Notes: a model not told the origin generated them from the letters alone. Numbered from the stretch's first letter, positions 6,354 to 14,231 are shown. The stretch is DNA of 16,975 bases from Thermaceae bacterium (GCA_026985615.1 JALSQD010000018.1:1-16975); one strand, 5' to 3'. A program made the numbers and translations.

Positions 6354-7139
6354 TCAAATGTCCCAAGCAGCGCGCAGCGCCTCAAGGCTAGCGGCCACCC
6401 CCTCGGCGCCGCCGGTGACCTCGAGCGCCGCCGTTCCCTCGAAGCCGGCCAATGCGTCCTTGAAGGCCGCGTAGGGCAGGCGCCCGGCCCCGACGGGAAG
6501 GTGGGCGTCGTAGTCGCCGGCGTTGTCGTGCAGGTGCAGGTGTAGAATCGGCGCGCTTGAGGCTTGCATGGCCTCCAGGTAGGCGCGGATCTGCGCCTCG
6601 CCACCCTGCACGAAAGCGTGGGGCAGGTCGAGGGTGTAGCCAAAGCCCTCGCCCGCGCCCTCGACCAGTTCCACCAGCTCGGCCGGGGTCTCGAGGAGGT
6701 CGTGACGGTCGAGCGCCAGGTTCTCCACCGCCACGGGCAGGGGAGGAGGGCCCAGGAGCTCGAGCGCCTTGGCGAGCCGCTCACGCGCCGCCTCGAGGAG
6801 CATGGGGTGGCGCAGGGGCACCTGCCCGGTGTGCAGGACCCCCACCTGCGCCCCCGCCTCCGCGGAGAACTCGAGCGCCCGCTGCATGCGCTCGAGGCTG
6901 GTGCGCCAGGCCGCCTCCACCACCGAGGCAAGGTTTAGGTCCACGAAGGGGAGGTGGGCCGTGAAGCCCACGCCCGCAGCGCGCCCCATCTCCCGCAACT
7001 CCTTGGCCGAGGGAAGCTGCGGGAACATCTCCCGCACGTCGATGCTGATCTCGATGTCCAGGCCGTGACGGGCGGCCAGCTCCAGGGCCTCGCGGGGATC
7101 CACGATCCCCGCCGTCACCGCCGAGTAGCCGAGCTTCAC
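6354..7139 (-). CDS. Xylose-isomerase-like TIM-barrel protein (sugar phosphate isomerase/epimerase family)
   Basis: This 261-residue protein belongs to the AP-endonuclease-2/xylose-isomerase-like TIM-barrel superfamily, cytosolic enzymes that usually use a divalent metal to isomerise or epimerise sugars. Blocks typical of the fold are AHLPFVDLNL (61-70, H62), VLHTGQ (H103), VAVENLALD (E139), DLPHAF (D171, H174), HLHLHDN (200-206) and a late E240; these provide a plausible metal site. I chose GTG 7139 because it has GGAGG 4 nt upstream and overlaps the ugpB stop as GTGA. A longer reading frame to 7388 would run deep into ugpB and encodes unrelated sequence. It is the last gene of the transporter operon, so it probably processes the imported compound. 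It is not a glycerophosphodiesterase of the UgpQ type. The specific substrate is unknown. Confidence 0.85.
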   Translation of the reverse strand: MKLGYSAVTAGIVDPREALELAARHGLDIEISIDVREMFPQLPSAKELREMGRAAGVGFTAHLPFVDLNLASVVEAAWRTSLERMQRALEFSAEAGAQVGVLHTGQVPLRHPMLLEAARERLAKALELLGPPPLPVAVENLALDRHDLLETPAELVELVEGAGEGFGYTLDLPHAFVQGGEAQIRAYLEAMQASSAPILHLHLHDNAGDYDAHLPVGAGRLPYAAFKDALAGFEGTAALEVTGGAEGVAASLEALRAAWDI

Positions 7140-8338
7140 CGGACCTCCAGCGCCTTCTTCTGCGCCTCTTCGAGCGCCGCGCGCGGGTCCATCCGGCCCT
7201 TGAGCGACTTCTCCAGGGCCTCGTCCAGATAGTCGCGCCAGACCGCGAACTCGGGCACCCGCGGCCGCGGCACCGCCCAGCCGATCTGCTCGAAGGCCAC
7301 CTTGCGGTAGGGGTTCTCGGCGTAGAAGTCCTCGAGTAGCGGCACCACCGACTTGCGCAGCGGCACGTAGTAGCTGGCGTAGATCCACTCAACGATATTC
7401 TCGGGCTCCATCAGGAACTTCCAAAATGCGAAGGCGCCCCGCGCCTCCTCGTCGGACGCCCCCTTCAGGATCACCAGCTCAGCGCCGCCCATGGGCACCT
7501 TGCCGCCCGGCTCACGCGGCACCGGCGCCACCCCCAGCTCGAAAGCAAAGGAGTACTTCTCGGCCGCCGGCCAGTTGGCGATCGAGGCGAAGACCATCAT
7601 CCCCTTGGTGCGCACGAAGTCCAGCTGCGCGAACTGCGACTCCGCCAGGTTGCGCGGGATCGCGGCCTTCTTATCGACCAGCCGGCGCAACATCTCCAGC
7701 GCCTCGACGGCCTCGGGGCTGTCGAAGTTGGGGCGGCCGTCCTCGGTCACCAGGCTGCCGCCACGGCTCGTGACCATGGCCTCGAAGATCCAGGAGTCGA
7801 GGATGGCGATAAAGCCCTTGCTGCGCCGGCTCGTGAGCTTGACCGCGTCGTCCTCGAAGGTCTTCCAGTCGCCCGGAACCGGCAGGTGCTTGGCCTTCAG
7901 GGCGTCGGCGTTGTAGAAGAGCACCGGCGTCGAGGTGTTGAAGGGCAGGCCGTAGCGCACCCCGTCCACCACGCCGTAGTTCCAGGGTGCGGGGTAGAAG
8001 TCGTCCACGAAGGCCGGATCCAGGCCGGCAACGAGCCCGTCGAGCGGGCGCAGCGTTCCCTCGGCCACCAGCCGGGGGAAGAAGGCGATCTCGGCCTGAT
8101 AGAGCACCGGCTCGCTGCCGGTGCGCAGCGCCGCGATCAGCTTGGTCTCGGCTTCGCGGTAGTCGCCCACGTAGCGGGGAACCACGCGGTAGTCCGACTG
8201 CGAGGCGTTGAAGCGCTCGGCGAAGCGGTCGATGGCCTCGCCAGCGGGACCGTCCATCGAGTGCCAGAAGGGCACGGTCACCTGGGCCATGGCCAGACCG
8301 GCCAGGGCCACGGCCACCAAGATCCACGATCGTTTCAT
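7136..8338 (-). CDS. ugpB: UgpB-type extracellular solute-binding protein (glycerol-3-phosphate/sugar ABC transporter)
   Basis: This 400-residue exported protein has a signal peptide (residues 1-18, MKRSWIL...LAMA). It binds the substrate in the periplasm and delivers it to the permeases. Alignment from memory to E. coli UgpB is good: PFWHSMDG (23-30), DYRVVPRYVGDY (49-60), QAE (81-83), LPFNTSTPVLFYN (131-143), a Trp at 183 in the ligand-aromatic region, and GGAELVILKG (284-293). One of the two adjacent Trp residues of E. coli UgpB is not conserved. There is no lipobox cysteine. It starts 9 nt after the ugpE stop, which lies inside its ribosome-binding region (TTAAGGTAGAG). Family 1 binding proteins vary in ligand, so glycerol-3-phosphate or a glycerophosphodiester is the best guess, with sugars as the alternative. 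Confidence 0.85.
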   Translation of the reverse strand: MKRSWILVAVALAGLAMAQVTVPFWHSMDGPAGEAIDRFAERFNASQSDYRVVPRYVGDYREAETKLIAALRTGSEPVLYQAEIAFFPRLVAEGTLRPLDGLVAGLDPAFVDDFYPAPWNYGVVDGVRYGLPFNTSTPVLFYNADALKAKHLPVPGDWKTFEDDAVKLTSRRSKGFIAILDSWIFEAMVTSRGGSLVTEDGRPNFDSPEAVEALEMLRRLVDKKAAIPRNLAESQFAQLDFVRTKGMMVFASIANWPAAEKYSFAFELGVAPVPREPGGKVPMGGAELVILKGASDEEARGAFAFWKFLMEPENIVEWIYASYYVPLRKSVVPLLEDFYAENPYRKVAFEQIGWAVPRPRVPEFAVWRDYLDEALEKSLKGRMDPRAALEEAQKKALEVR

Positions 8339-8347
8339 AGCTCTACC

Positions 8348-9127
8348 TTAACCTTTCAGACTTCCCTCAAACGTCTCCACGATCTTGCGCTCGAATAGCA
8401 GATACACCAGCGCCAGCGGCAGGGTACCCAAAAGCGCCGCCGCCGAGAGCAGTCCCCAGTCCGAAGGGTACTTGCGCACTAGGTCGGCCATCCACACCTG
8501 CAACGTCCACCACTGCTCCGAGGTCATCACCCGGGGGTAGAGCACCAGGTTCCAGTGGGCGGCGAAGGAGAGCACGCCCGCGGTCACCAGGTGCGGCGTC
8601 ATCACCGGCAGGAGCACCCGCCGAAGCACCACGCCCTCGCTGGCGCCGTCGATGCGGGCCGCCTCCACGATCTGCCAAGGCACCCCCCGGAGACCCTGGT
8701 AAAGCAGGAAGATCACGAAGGGACTGGCAGCGAAGGGCACGATGAGCGCCCAGGGGCTGCCCAGCAGGTGGGTTCCGGCGAGCACGCCGTAGAGCGGCAC
8801 CAGCAGCATTTCCGCCGGCACCGCCAGCAGAAAGAGCACCAGCCCCAATAGCGGCACCCCCTCGCGCAGGGCGTAGGCGGCGGGGAAACCGGTAAGGAGC
8901 GCCAGCAGGGTGGCTAGACCGCTCACCCCCAGGCTGTAGAGGAGCCGCCCCCAGAAGCCCTCGGGGGCAAGCGCGTGAAAGTTCTCCAGGCTGAAGCCCA
9001 GGCGGGTGATCTCGCCGGCGTAGACCAGCTCGGGCGGCAGGAAGGCGGCGTAGGCCATCCAGAGGAAGGGCAGGGCCACGGCGAAGACGAGCAGGGCCAC
9101 GAAGAGGTGCCGCGCGAGGTTCTTCAC
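8348..9127 (-). CDS. ugpE: UgpE-type ABC transporter permease
   Basis: This 259-residue inner-membrane permease is of the MalG/UgpE type, with about six helices. The EAA loop that docks the ATPase is EAARIDGASEG (from 155) followed by LP at 173-174. The C-terminus FEGSLKG has the form usual for MalG/UgpE proteins. The start is GTG 9127, overlapping the ugpA stop by one base (TAGTG). It pairs with UgpA to form the channel. The gene is slightly shorter than E. coli UgpE (about 280 residues), with the trimming at the N-terminus. Subfamily assignment rests mainly on the neighbouring UgpB-like protein. Confidence 0.88.
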   Translation of the reverse strand: MKNLARHLFVALLVFAVALPFLWMAYAAFLPPELVYAGEITRLGFSLENFHALAPEGFWGRLLYSLGVSGLATLLALLTGFPAAYALREGVPLLGLVLFLLAVPAEMLLVPLYGVLAGTHLLGSPWALIVPFAASPFVIFLLYQGLRGVPWQIVEAARIDGASEGVVLRRVLLPVMTPHLVTAGVLSFAAHWNLVLYPRVMTSEQWWTLQVWMADLVRKYPSDWGLLSAAALLGTLPLALVYLLFERKIVETFEGSLKG

Positions 9128-10005
9128 TAGCGTTCCTCCATGAAGCGCGCCTGGGCGTAGGCGAGGCCGAGGGTCAGCACCAGCAACACGATCGTCGCCG
9201 CGGCGGCGTAACCCAGGCGGTACTGTTCGAAACCCACCTCGTAAATGAAGTAGCCCAGCACCCGCGTGCCCCCGAAGGGGCCGCCACGGGTGAGCAAGAA
9301 GACGGCCACGTAAGACTGCAGGGTTAGGATCGTACCCACCACCAGCAGGAAGGTGACCGCGGGCCGGAGCAGCGGCAGCGTCACGTAGCGCACCGCCTGG
9401 CGAGGCGTGGCTCCGTCCACCCAGGCGGCCTCCAAAAGCGAACGGGGAATGCCCTTGAGGCTAGCCGAAACCACGAGTACCCCGTAGCCCAGGTAGCGCC
9501 AGAGGGTGAAGGCCACAACCAGCAGAAGCGCCCAGATAGGTTCGCGATCCCAGGCAGGCACCACCAGCCAGGCTGCGAGCGGGCTGTCTTCGGGCACGAG
9601 GGTGTACAGCAGCGTTTGCAAGGCGCCATACTCCGGTGAAAGCAGCGTGTACCAGCTCACCGCCGCGGCCGAGAGCGTGACCAGACCGGGCAGGAACAAG
9701 AGCCCCTTGACCCAGCGTTCGTAGGGCTGCCCCTCGAGCGCGAAGGCCACGACCAACGAGAGCAGGATGAAGCTGGGCAGGGTGATGAGCGCGAAGGCCA
9801 GCGTCACCCGCAGGCTGTGCCAGAAGGCGGGGTCGGCCAGGAGCTCGCGGTAGTTGGCGAGGCCGACCGGGGTGGGGGCCGAGAGCCCCGACCAGTCCCA
9901 GGTGGAAAAGCGCACCACCTCGACGAAGGGGTAGAAGCCGAAGACGGCCATCACGGCAAGTGCGGGCCCCAGCCCCAGCCAGGACGTTCTAGGCTTCCAG
10001 CGCAT
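9127..10005 (-). CDS. ugpA: UgpA-type ABC transporter permease
   Basis: This 292-residue inner-membrane permease is of the MalF/UgpA type: a first helix near residues 11-32, a short periplasmic segment with WDWSGL and VGLANYRELL, and further helices to about residue 285. The ATPase-coupling EAA loop is EAAWVDGATPRQAV (from 192), with LP at 210-211. The gene begins 9 nt after the upstream exported-protein gene and has no clear Shine-Dalgarno sequence, so translation may be coupled. No ugpC-like ATPase gene is present, so the pair probably uses a shared ATPase encoded elsewhere, as is common for carbohydrate uptake systems of this class. Confidence 0.88.
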   Translation of the reverse strand: MRWKPRTSWLGLGPALAVMAVFGFYPFVEVVRFSTWDWSGLSAPTPVGLANYRELLADPAFWHSLRVTLAFALITLPSFILLSLVVAFALEGQPYERWVKGLLFLPGLVTLSAAAVSWYTLLSPEYGALQTLLYTLVPEDSPLAAWLVVPAWDREPIWALLLVVAFTLWRYLGYGVLVVSASLKGIPRSLLEAAWVDGATPRQAVRYVTLPLLRPAVTFLLVVGTILTLQSYVAVFLLTRGGPFGGTRVLGYFIYEVGFEQYRLGYAAAATIVLLVLTLGLAYAQARFMEER

Positions 10006-10014
10006 CCGCGAACG

Positions 10015-10554
10015 TTACCAGAGGTAAAGCAGGCTGGCGCGGAAGAGGTCGCGGTCGTTGGTCGCGAGCTCGAGCGCCACCGGGTCGTAGTACAGCCGCA
10101 CGCCGAGGCCGTAACCCACGAACGAACTCCACAGGCTACCCTTGGGGTAGTAACCCAGCCCCAGCTGGCCGCTGAGCACGCCCTCCACCGGACCCAGCGG
10201 CGGCAGGTCCCAGCTAAAGTTGCCGCCCACGTACCCGCCAAAGCGGTGGTTCGGGTCGTCGTAGGCGTAGCGAAGCTCGGTGTAGAGGCCCACGGCCATG
10301 AACTGCCCGCCCACGGCGAGGCTAGGCAACACCAGCATCTTGGCCGTGGCGCTCATGCCGGCGCGCGGGTAGCGGAGCTCGAGGTCAAGCCCAGTGTCCA
10401 TCCCTAGCGGAGCAAAGGGCAGGACCAGGTTGAGATCGGCCACGGCGGCCGTGGGGTAGACGTAACCCACCCCAAAGGCGTTTTCCGGGTAGGCGGGGCT
10501 ACTGGCCAGCGCCAGACCCGCCAGCATCCATACCAGGATCCATAGTCGTTTCAT
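10015..10554 (-). CDS. Exported small beta-barrel-like protein, probable outer-membrane protein
   Basis: This 179-residue protein of unknown function has a clear signal peptide (1-18, ending LALA). The rest shows alternating hydrophobic strands rich in Gly, Tyr and Leu, with no long hydrophobic helix, and ends in an aromatic residue (LLYLW), a common outer-membrane beta-barrel trait. I chose ATG 10554 because AAGGAGGAG precedes it and the signal peptide begins there; an upstream in-frame ATG at 10632 would add a charged non-signal segment. It is the first gene of the ugpA-ugpE-ugpB-TIM operon, only 9 nt before ugpA. That suggests, without proving, a role as a porin or surface accessory for the transporter. 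I do not recognise a named family. Confidence 0.75.
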   Translation of the reverse strand: MKRLWILVWMLAGLALASSPAYPENAFGVGYVYPTAAVADLNLVLPFAPLGMDTGLDLELRYPRAGMSATAKMLVLPSLAVGGQFMAVGLYTELRYAYDDPNHRFGGYVGGNFSWDLPPLGPVEGVLSGQLGLGYYPKGSLWSSFVGYGLGVRLYYDPVALELATNDRDLFRASLLYLW

Positions 10555-10602
10555 ACGCTCCTCCTTTTGTTCCATCCTACACGGACGACGCCCTGGCGCG
10601 GG

Positions 10603-10629
10603 TTGCATTATACTTTCGTAAACACAAGG
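10603..10629. promoter_or_regulatory. Divergent promoter core between the ugp-type operon and the HsmA-like gene
   Basis: On the plus strand TATACT (10609-10614) is followed by TT and CGTAAACACAAGG (10617-10629), ahead of the HsmA-like gene. On the minus strand the same AT-rich patch reads TATAAT (10611-10606), facing the beta-barrel gene. The two -10 boxes overlap, so the two transcripts would compete. -35 elements are weak on both sides. The 13-mer CGTAAACACAAGG recurs at the livJ promoter. Confidence 0.5.
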
Positions 10630-10650
10630 CAAGATCCCAAGGAGGACCTC

Positions 10651-11025
10651 ATGCCCACGAACGTGCTGTTTGCGGTGATCTTCATCAATCTGGCGCTCGT
10701 CTTCTACACGATCGGCGTCTGGTGGGAGCGCCTCTCAGGCACGCTGCGCCCAGCGCACCTAGCCTTCTTCTGGGCAGGGTTCTGCTGCGACAGCCTCGGC
10801 ACTGAGGCGATGCGTCGCCTCATGGGCGGGCGCATCGAGCTGAACCTGCACGGCGCCACCGGCCTGACCGCGCTCGTACTAATGCTCGTACACGCGCTCT
10901 GGGCCAGCTGGGTGCTGGTCCGCGGCAAGGACGAGGCGAAGCGCCGCTTCCACCGTTTCAGCGTGCTCGTCTGGGCGATCTGGCTGGTGCCCTACTTTAC
11001 GGGGTACCTGCTCTCGATGACCTAG
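10651..11025 (+). CDS. Small four-helix membrane protein, HsmA/TIGR03987-type
   Basis: This 124-residue integral membrane protein has about four helices (roughly 4-22, 34-50, 69-90, 105-122). It has the pattern of the conserved family I know as TIGR03987/HsmA: NLALVFYTIGVW, HLAFFWAGFCCDSLGTEAM, LHGATGLTALVLMLVHALWASWVL and KRRFHRFSVLVWAIWLVPYFTGYLL. Two buried histidines (in LHGATG and VHALWA) and one in RFHRF might bind haem or a metal, but this is speculation. ATG 10651 is chosen for its ideal Shine-Dalgarno (AAGGAGG); an upstream in-frame start exists but adds a poor sequence across the promoter. It is divergent from the ugp-type operon and its stop codon overlaps that of livF. No function is established from sequence. 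Confidence 0.8.
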   Translation: MPTNVLFAVIFINLALVFYTIGVWWERLSGTLRPAHLAFFWAGFCCDSLGTEAMRRLMGGRIELNLHGATGLTALVLMLVHALWASWVLVRGKDEAKRRFHRFSVLVWAIWLVPYFTGYLLSMT

Positions 11026-11705
11026 AGGGAAAGCAGCTCGCGCACCCGCGCGTCCGCCGCCAGCTCGTCCATCGGCCCATTCATCCGCACCTCACCGCTC
11101 TCCAGCACGTACGCCCGGTCGGCCAGCGGCGCGGTGAACTTCAGGTTTTGCTCGGCCAGCAGAATCGGCATCCCCTCCGCTTTGAGTTCGGCCACCACCC
11201 CCGCGATCGTTTTGACCAGGAGAGGGGCCAGCCCCTCGGTGGGCTCGTCCAACAGGAGGATTTTGGGGTTGGTCACCAGGGTGCGGGCCACTGTCAGCAT
11301 CTGTTGTTCGCCGCCCGAGAGCAAGCCGCCGCGGCGGGTCTGGATCTCGGCCAGCCGCGGAAAGAGTTTGAAGACGCGCGCCACCGTCCAGGTCCCCGGC
11401 CGGGCCGCCACCTCCAGGTTCTCGCGCACCGAAAGCTCGGGGAAGATGCGCCGCTCCTCGGGCACGTAACCAAGGCCCCGCCGGGCGCGGGTATACGAGG
11501 GCAGCCGCGCCAGCGGCTGGTTTTCGAGGTAAACCTCGCCGCCGAACCGACGGGCCAGGCCCACGACGGCCTTGAGCAAGGTGCTCTTGCCCGCCCCGTT
11601 ACGCCCCAGGAGAGCCACCACCTCGCCGGCAGTCAGCTCGAGGCTGACCCCGTGGAGCACCTGGATTTTGCCGTACCCAGCGCGCAAGTCCTCTACCCTT
11701 AGCAT
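11022..11705 (-). CDS. livF: LivF, ATP-binding protein of the branched-chain amino-acid ABC transporter
   Basis: This 227-residue cytoplasmic ATPase is one of two that power the Liv transporter. Walker A is GRNGAGKST (34-42), the signature is LSGGEQQ (129-135) and Walker B is ILLLDEP (149-155). The switch region reads AEQNLKF, with Gln in place of the usual His, as is typical of LivF. The N-terminal LRAGYGKIQVLHGVSL also has the LivF form. The ATG follows the livG stop directly (TAGATG). It is the last gene of livJHMGF and meets the HsmA-like gene tail to tail with overlapping stop codons. Confidence 0.95.
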   Translation of the reverse strand: MLRVEDLRAGYGKIQVLHGVSLELTAGEVVALLGRNGAGKSTLLKAVVGLARRFGGEVYLENQPLARLPSYTRARRGLGYVPEERRIFPELSVRENLEVAARPGTWTVARVFKLFPRLAEIQTRRGGLLSGGEQQMLTVARTLVTNPKILLLDEPTEGLAPLLVKTIAGVVAELKAEGMPILLAEQNLKFTAPLADRAYVLESGEVRMNGPMDELAADARVRELLSL

Positions 11706-12443
11706 CTACTCCCCCAAGAACGCCTCGATGACTCGGGCGTCGTTTTTGATCTCGTCGGGTGTGCCCTCAGCCAACACCCGCCCCTGGTGCAGTACGGTGA
11801 TGCGGTCGGCCAGGCGCAGCACCGCCTCGGTGTCGTGTTCTGTAAAAAGCAAGGTCAGGCCCAGGCCGCGCAAAAGCTCTTCGATGAAGCGCACCATTTC
11901 CCGCCGCTCGCTGCGCGAAAGCCCGGCCAGCGGTTCGTCGAGCAGGAGCAGCCGCGGCATCCCGGCCAGCGCCATGGCGATGTCGACCCGCTTCAAGTCG
12001 CCGAGCGGCAGCGATTCGGCAGGTTCGTGGGTACGTTCCTCCAGTCCCACCCAGTCGAGCAGCTCGCGGGCTTTGCTGCGGGCTTCGGGAAAGTTCGCCA
12101 GCGGCCGCAGCCCGTTCCGGGTAAGCCCTTCCTGTGCCAGCACCGCCAGGGTCACGTTGTCGAGCACGCTCATGCTCAAAAAGGCCTGCGCCCGCTGGAA
12201 CGAGATGCCCAGGCCCGAACGGACCACCCGGTGGGTGGGCCAGCCGGTAATGCGCTTTCCCGCCAGCCGCACCTCGCCGGCGTCGGGGCGGTAGCGACCT
12301 ACAATCACATTGAAAAGGGTAGTCTTGCCAGCCCCGTTGGGTCCCACCAGAGCGTGAAAGCTGCCCGGTTCAACGTGCAGCTCGACGCCGTCGAGGGCCG
12401 TGAAGCCATAAAAGTTCTTGCGAACGCCGCTAACCGCGAGCAC
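11706..12443 (-). CDS. livG: LivG, ATP-binding protein of the branched-chain amino-acid ABC transporter
   Basis: This 245-residue ATPase is the partner of LivF. Walker A is GPNGAGKTT (34-42), the Q-loop is FQ at 82-83, Walker B is LLLLDEP (165-171) and the H-loop is His203 in FTEHD. The signature is degenerate, LPLGDLKR (145-152) instead of LSGGQ; LivG proteins often vary here. I chose GTG 12443, which encodes MLAVSGVRKNF and overlaps the livM 3' end by 14 bases. A longer open frame to 12959 is antisense-style noise within livM. The exact start is the least certain part, since no strong Shine-Dalgarno is visible. Confidence 0.92.
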   Translation of the reverse strand: MLAVSGVRKNFYGFTALDGVELHVEPGSFHALVGPNGAGKTTLFNVIVGRYRPDAGEVRLAGKRITGWPTHRVVRSGLGISFQRAQAFLSMSVLDNVTLAVLAQEGLTRNGLRPLANFPEARSKARELLDWVGLEERTHEPAESLPLGDLKRVDIAMALAGMPRLLLLDEPLAGLSRSERREMVRFIEELLRGLGLTLLFTEHDTEAVLRLADRITVLHQGRVLAEGTPDEIKNDARVIEAFLGE

Positions 12444-13338
12444 GCCGACCCCCCAACCCCGCGAGTCCCCGCGGCAGAAAGAGCACCAGCGCCAGCAGCA
12501 CCAGTCCCAGCACCAGCGGCCAGTACTCGGTGCGCGCCTGGACGAAGGCCCCCAGCTCGACGAAGACCAGCGAACCCAGCGCTGGGCCGAAGAGCGCCTG
12601 CGCCCCGCCCAGAATGGCGGCGATGATGGCCTCGGCCGACTTGGTCCAGTAGAGGAAGTCGGGGAAAGCCGAGCGCTGCCAGGCGACCTGCAAGAACCCC
12701 GCCGCCCCGGCCAGTGCCCCCGAGAAGCTAAAGGCTGCCAGCAGGTAGCCGAAAGGCGAAAGGCCCACCGCCTCGGCCCTCGCCGGATTGTCGCGGATGG
12801 CCCGCAGGGCGTAGCCGAATGGGGAGTGGTGCAGCATTCGCACAAGGGCGAAGCCCAAGGCAAAGAGTGCCAGGGCCAGGTAGTAGAGTGCCCGGACGTC
12901 GCCCCAGAGCGCTCCCGGATGCAAGCCGGTGATGCCGTTGTCGCCGCCGGTGAAGGCATACCACTTATGAACCACCGCCCAGACCAGCTGTGCGAAGGCT
13001 AGTGTCAGCATGGTGAAGTAGATGCGCGAAGTGCGCACAGAGAAAAAGCCAATGATCAGCGCCAGCAGGCCTGCCGTCAGCACCGCCGCCGGCAGCGTGG
13101 TCAGGTAGGGCCAGCTGGCCCGCTGCATTAAGAGGGCGCTAGCGTAGGCGCCGGCGCCGAAAAAGGCGGCATGGCCAAAGGAAAGCAGCCCGGTTTCGGC
13201 GAAAACCAGATTAAAGGCGGTGGCGAAGAGGGCTAGGATGAGCGCCTGAACGGCCACTTCCAGGGCGTAGTCGGGCAGCAGCCAAGGGGCAGCTAGCAAA
13301 AGGGTGGCCACCAAGTAGAGTGCTCCGTGGGTCTTCAT
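12430..13338 (-). CDS. livM: LivM, permease of the branched-chain amino-acid ABC transporter
   Basis: This 302-residue inner-membrane permease pairs with LivH. Family blocks are GLLSFGHAAFFGAGAYA (50-66), GGDNGITG (131-138), RAIRDNPARAEAVG (179-192), a late GGAQALFGPALG (244-255), and PRGLAGL near the C-terminus. About nine to ten hydrophobic helices are present. The ATG overlaps the livH stop as ATGA, so the two permeases are translationally coupled. The C-terminus is Arg/Gly-rich (GGRRARG) and ends within the livG start region. Confidence 0.95.
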   Translation of the reverse strand: MKTHGALYLVATLLLAAPWLLPDYALEVAVQALILALFATAFNLVFAETGLLSFGHAAFFGAGAYASALLMQRASWPYLTTLPAAVLTAGLLALIIGFFSVRTSRIYFTMLTLAFAQLVWAVVHKWYAFTGGDNGITGLHPGALWGDVRALYYLALALFALGFALVRMLHHSPFGYALRAIRDNPARAEAVGLSPFGYLLAAFSFSGALAGAAGFLQVAWQRSAFPDFLYWTKSAEAIIAAILGGAQALFGPALGSLVFVELGAFVQARTEYWPLVLGLVLLALVLFLPRGLAGLGGRRARG

Positions 13339-14216
13339 GTTCTCACCGCCGGCGGCCGACCCAGAAGACCCCAGGGGCGGACCAGCAAGACGACGACCAT
13401 CAACAGGTAAACGAAGGCGATGGCGAACTCGGGCAGCACCAGCACCCCGAAGGCCTGGATCTCGCCGATGAGAAACGCCCCCAACAAAGCCCCCCAGACA
13501 CTGCCCAGTCCGCCGACGACCACCACGATAAAGGCGCTGATCACCGCCTCCACGGCGATGCCCGGGCTGACCGTCTGCATTGGCAGGGTAGCGGCCCCGC
13601 CCAGGGTGGCCAGGGCGATGCCCAAAGCGAAGACCGCCGTCAACAGCCGGGGTACATTAATCCCCAGCGCCTCGAGCATCTCGCGGTCCTGCGTGGCCGC
13701 GCGCACCAGTGCTCCGCTGCGGGTGCGCTGCAAAAAGAACCACAGCGCCGCTGCAACCAGCATTGCCAGGGCGATCTGAACGAAGTAGTAGGCCGGAAAG
13801 GGCGCACCGGCGATCCAGACCGGGTAGGCCAATGCCGCCGGCGGCCCCAGCGACTTGTAGGCCGCGCCAAAGAACAGCTTTACACCGTCTTCGATGACCA
13901 AAAGCAGGGCGTAGGTGAGCAGGATCTGGTAGTGTTCGGGGCGGTCGTAGACCGGGCGCAACAACAACCTTTCGGTGGCGGCCCCGACCACGAAACCAAG
14001 CGCCGCGACCACCACTAACCCCCACCAAAGCCCTTCCGGGTTTCCGTGCACCACCCAGTAAAGCAGGTAAGCGCCCAGCATGTAGAACGAGCCGTGGGCG
14101 AAGTTGACGATGCCCAGGGCGCCGAAGATAAGCGAAAGGCCCACGGCCAGCAAGAAGAGGCTGCTGGCGTAGGCCAGACCGGTGAGAAATTGCAGGATTA
14201 CGAAGCTAAAGTCCAT
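13335..14216 (-). CDS. livH: LivH, permease of the branched-chain amino-acid ABC transporter
   Basis: This 293-residue inner-membrane permease has the LivH hallmark block LIFGALGIVNFAHGSFYMLG (29-48), a GGLGSVWGALLGA block (235-247) and RPWGLLG (280-286). About eight helices are visible. It lies 48 bp downstream of livJ, across a strong hairpin that may reduce permease expression relative to the binding protein. No clear Shine-Dalgarno precedes ATG 14216. Confidence 0.95.
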   Translation of the reverse strand: MDFSFVILQFLTGLAYASSLFLLAVGLSLIFGALGIVNFAHGSFYMLGAYLLYWVVHGNPEGLWWGLVVVAALGFVVGAATERLLLRPVYDRPEHYQILLTYALLLVIEDGVKLFFGAAYKSLGPPAALAYPVWIAGAPFPAYYFVQIALAMLVAAALWFFLQRTRSGALVRAATQDREMLEALGINVPRLLTAVFALGIALATLGGAATLPMQTVSPGIAVEAVISAFIVVVVGGLGSVWGALLGAFLIGEIQAFGVLVLPEFAIAFVYLLMVVVLLVRPWGLLGRPPAVRT

Positions 14217-14231
14217 AGCGGCGGGCTTTAA

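Noticed and set aside
6354..7139. A UgpQ-type glycerophosphodiester phosphodiesterase
   Set aside because: The HRG and related GDPD motifs are absent; the HLHLHDN and VENLA blocks fit the xylose-isomerase-like barrel instead.
10555..10632. An N-terminal extension of the beta-barrel-like protein starting at 10632
   Set aside because: It would overlap the divergent promoter and bury the signal peptide; the ATG at 10554 has a perfect Shine-Dalgarno.
12444..12959. A much longer N-terminus for livG
   Set aside because: The extension lies entirely within livM in another frame and is Arg/Ser/Pro-rich; ABC homology begins only after the GTG at 12443.
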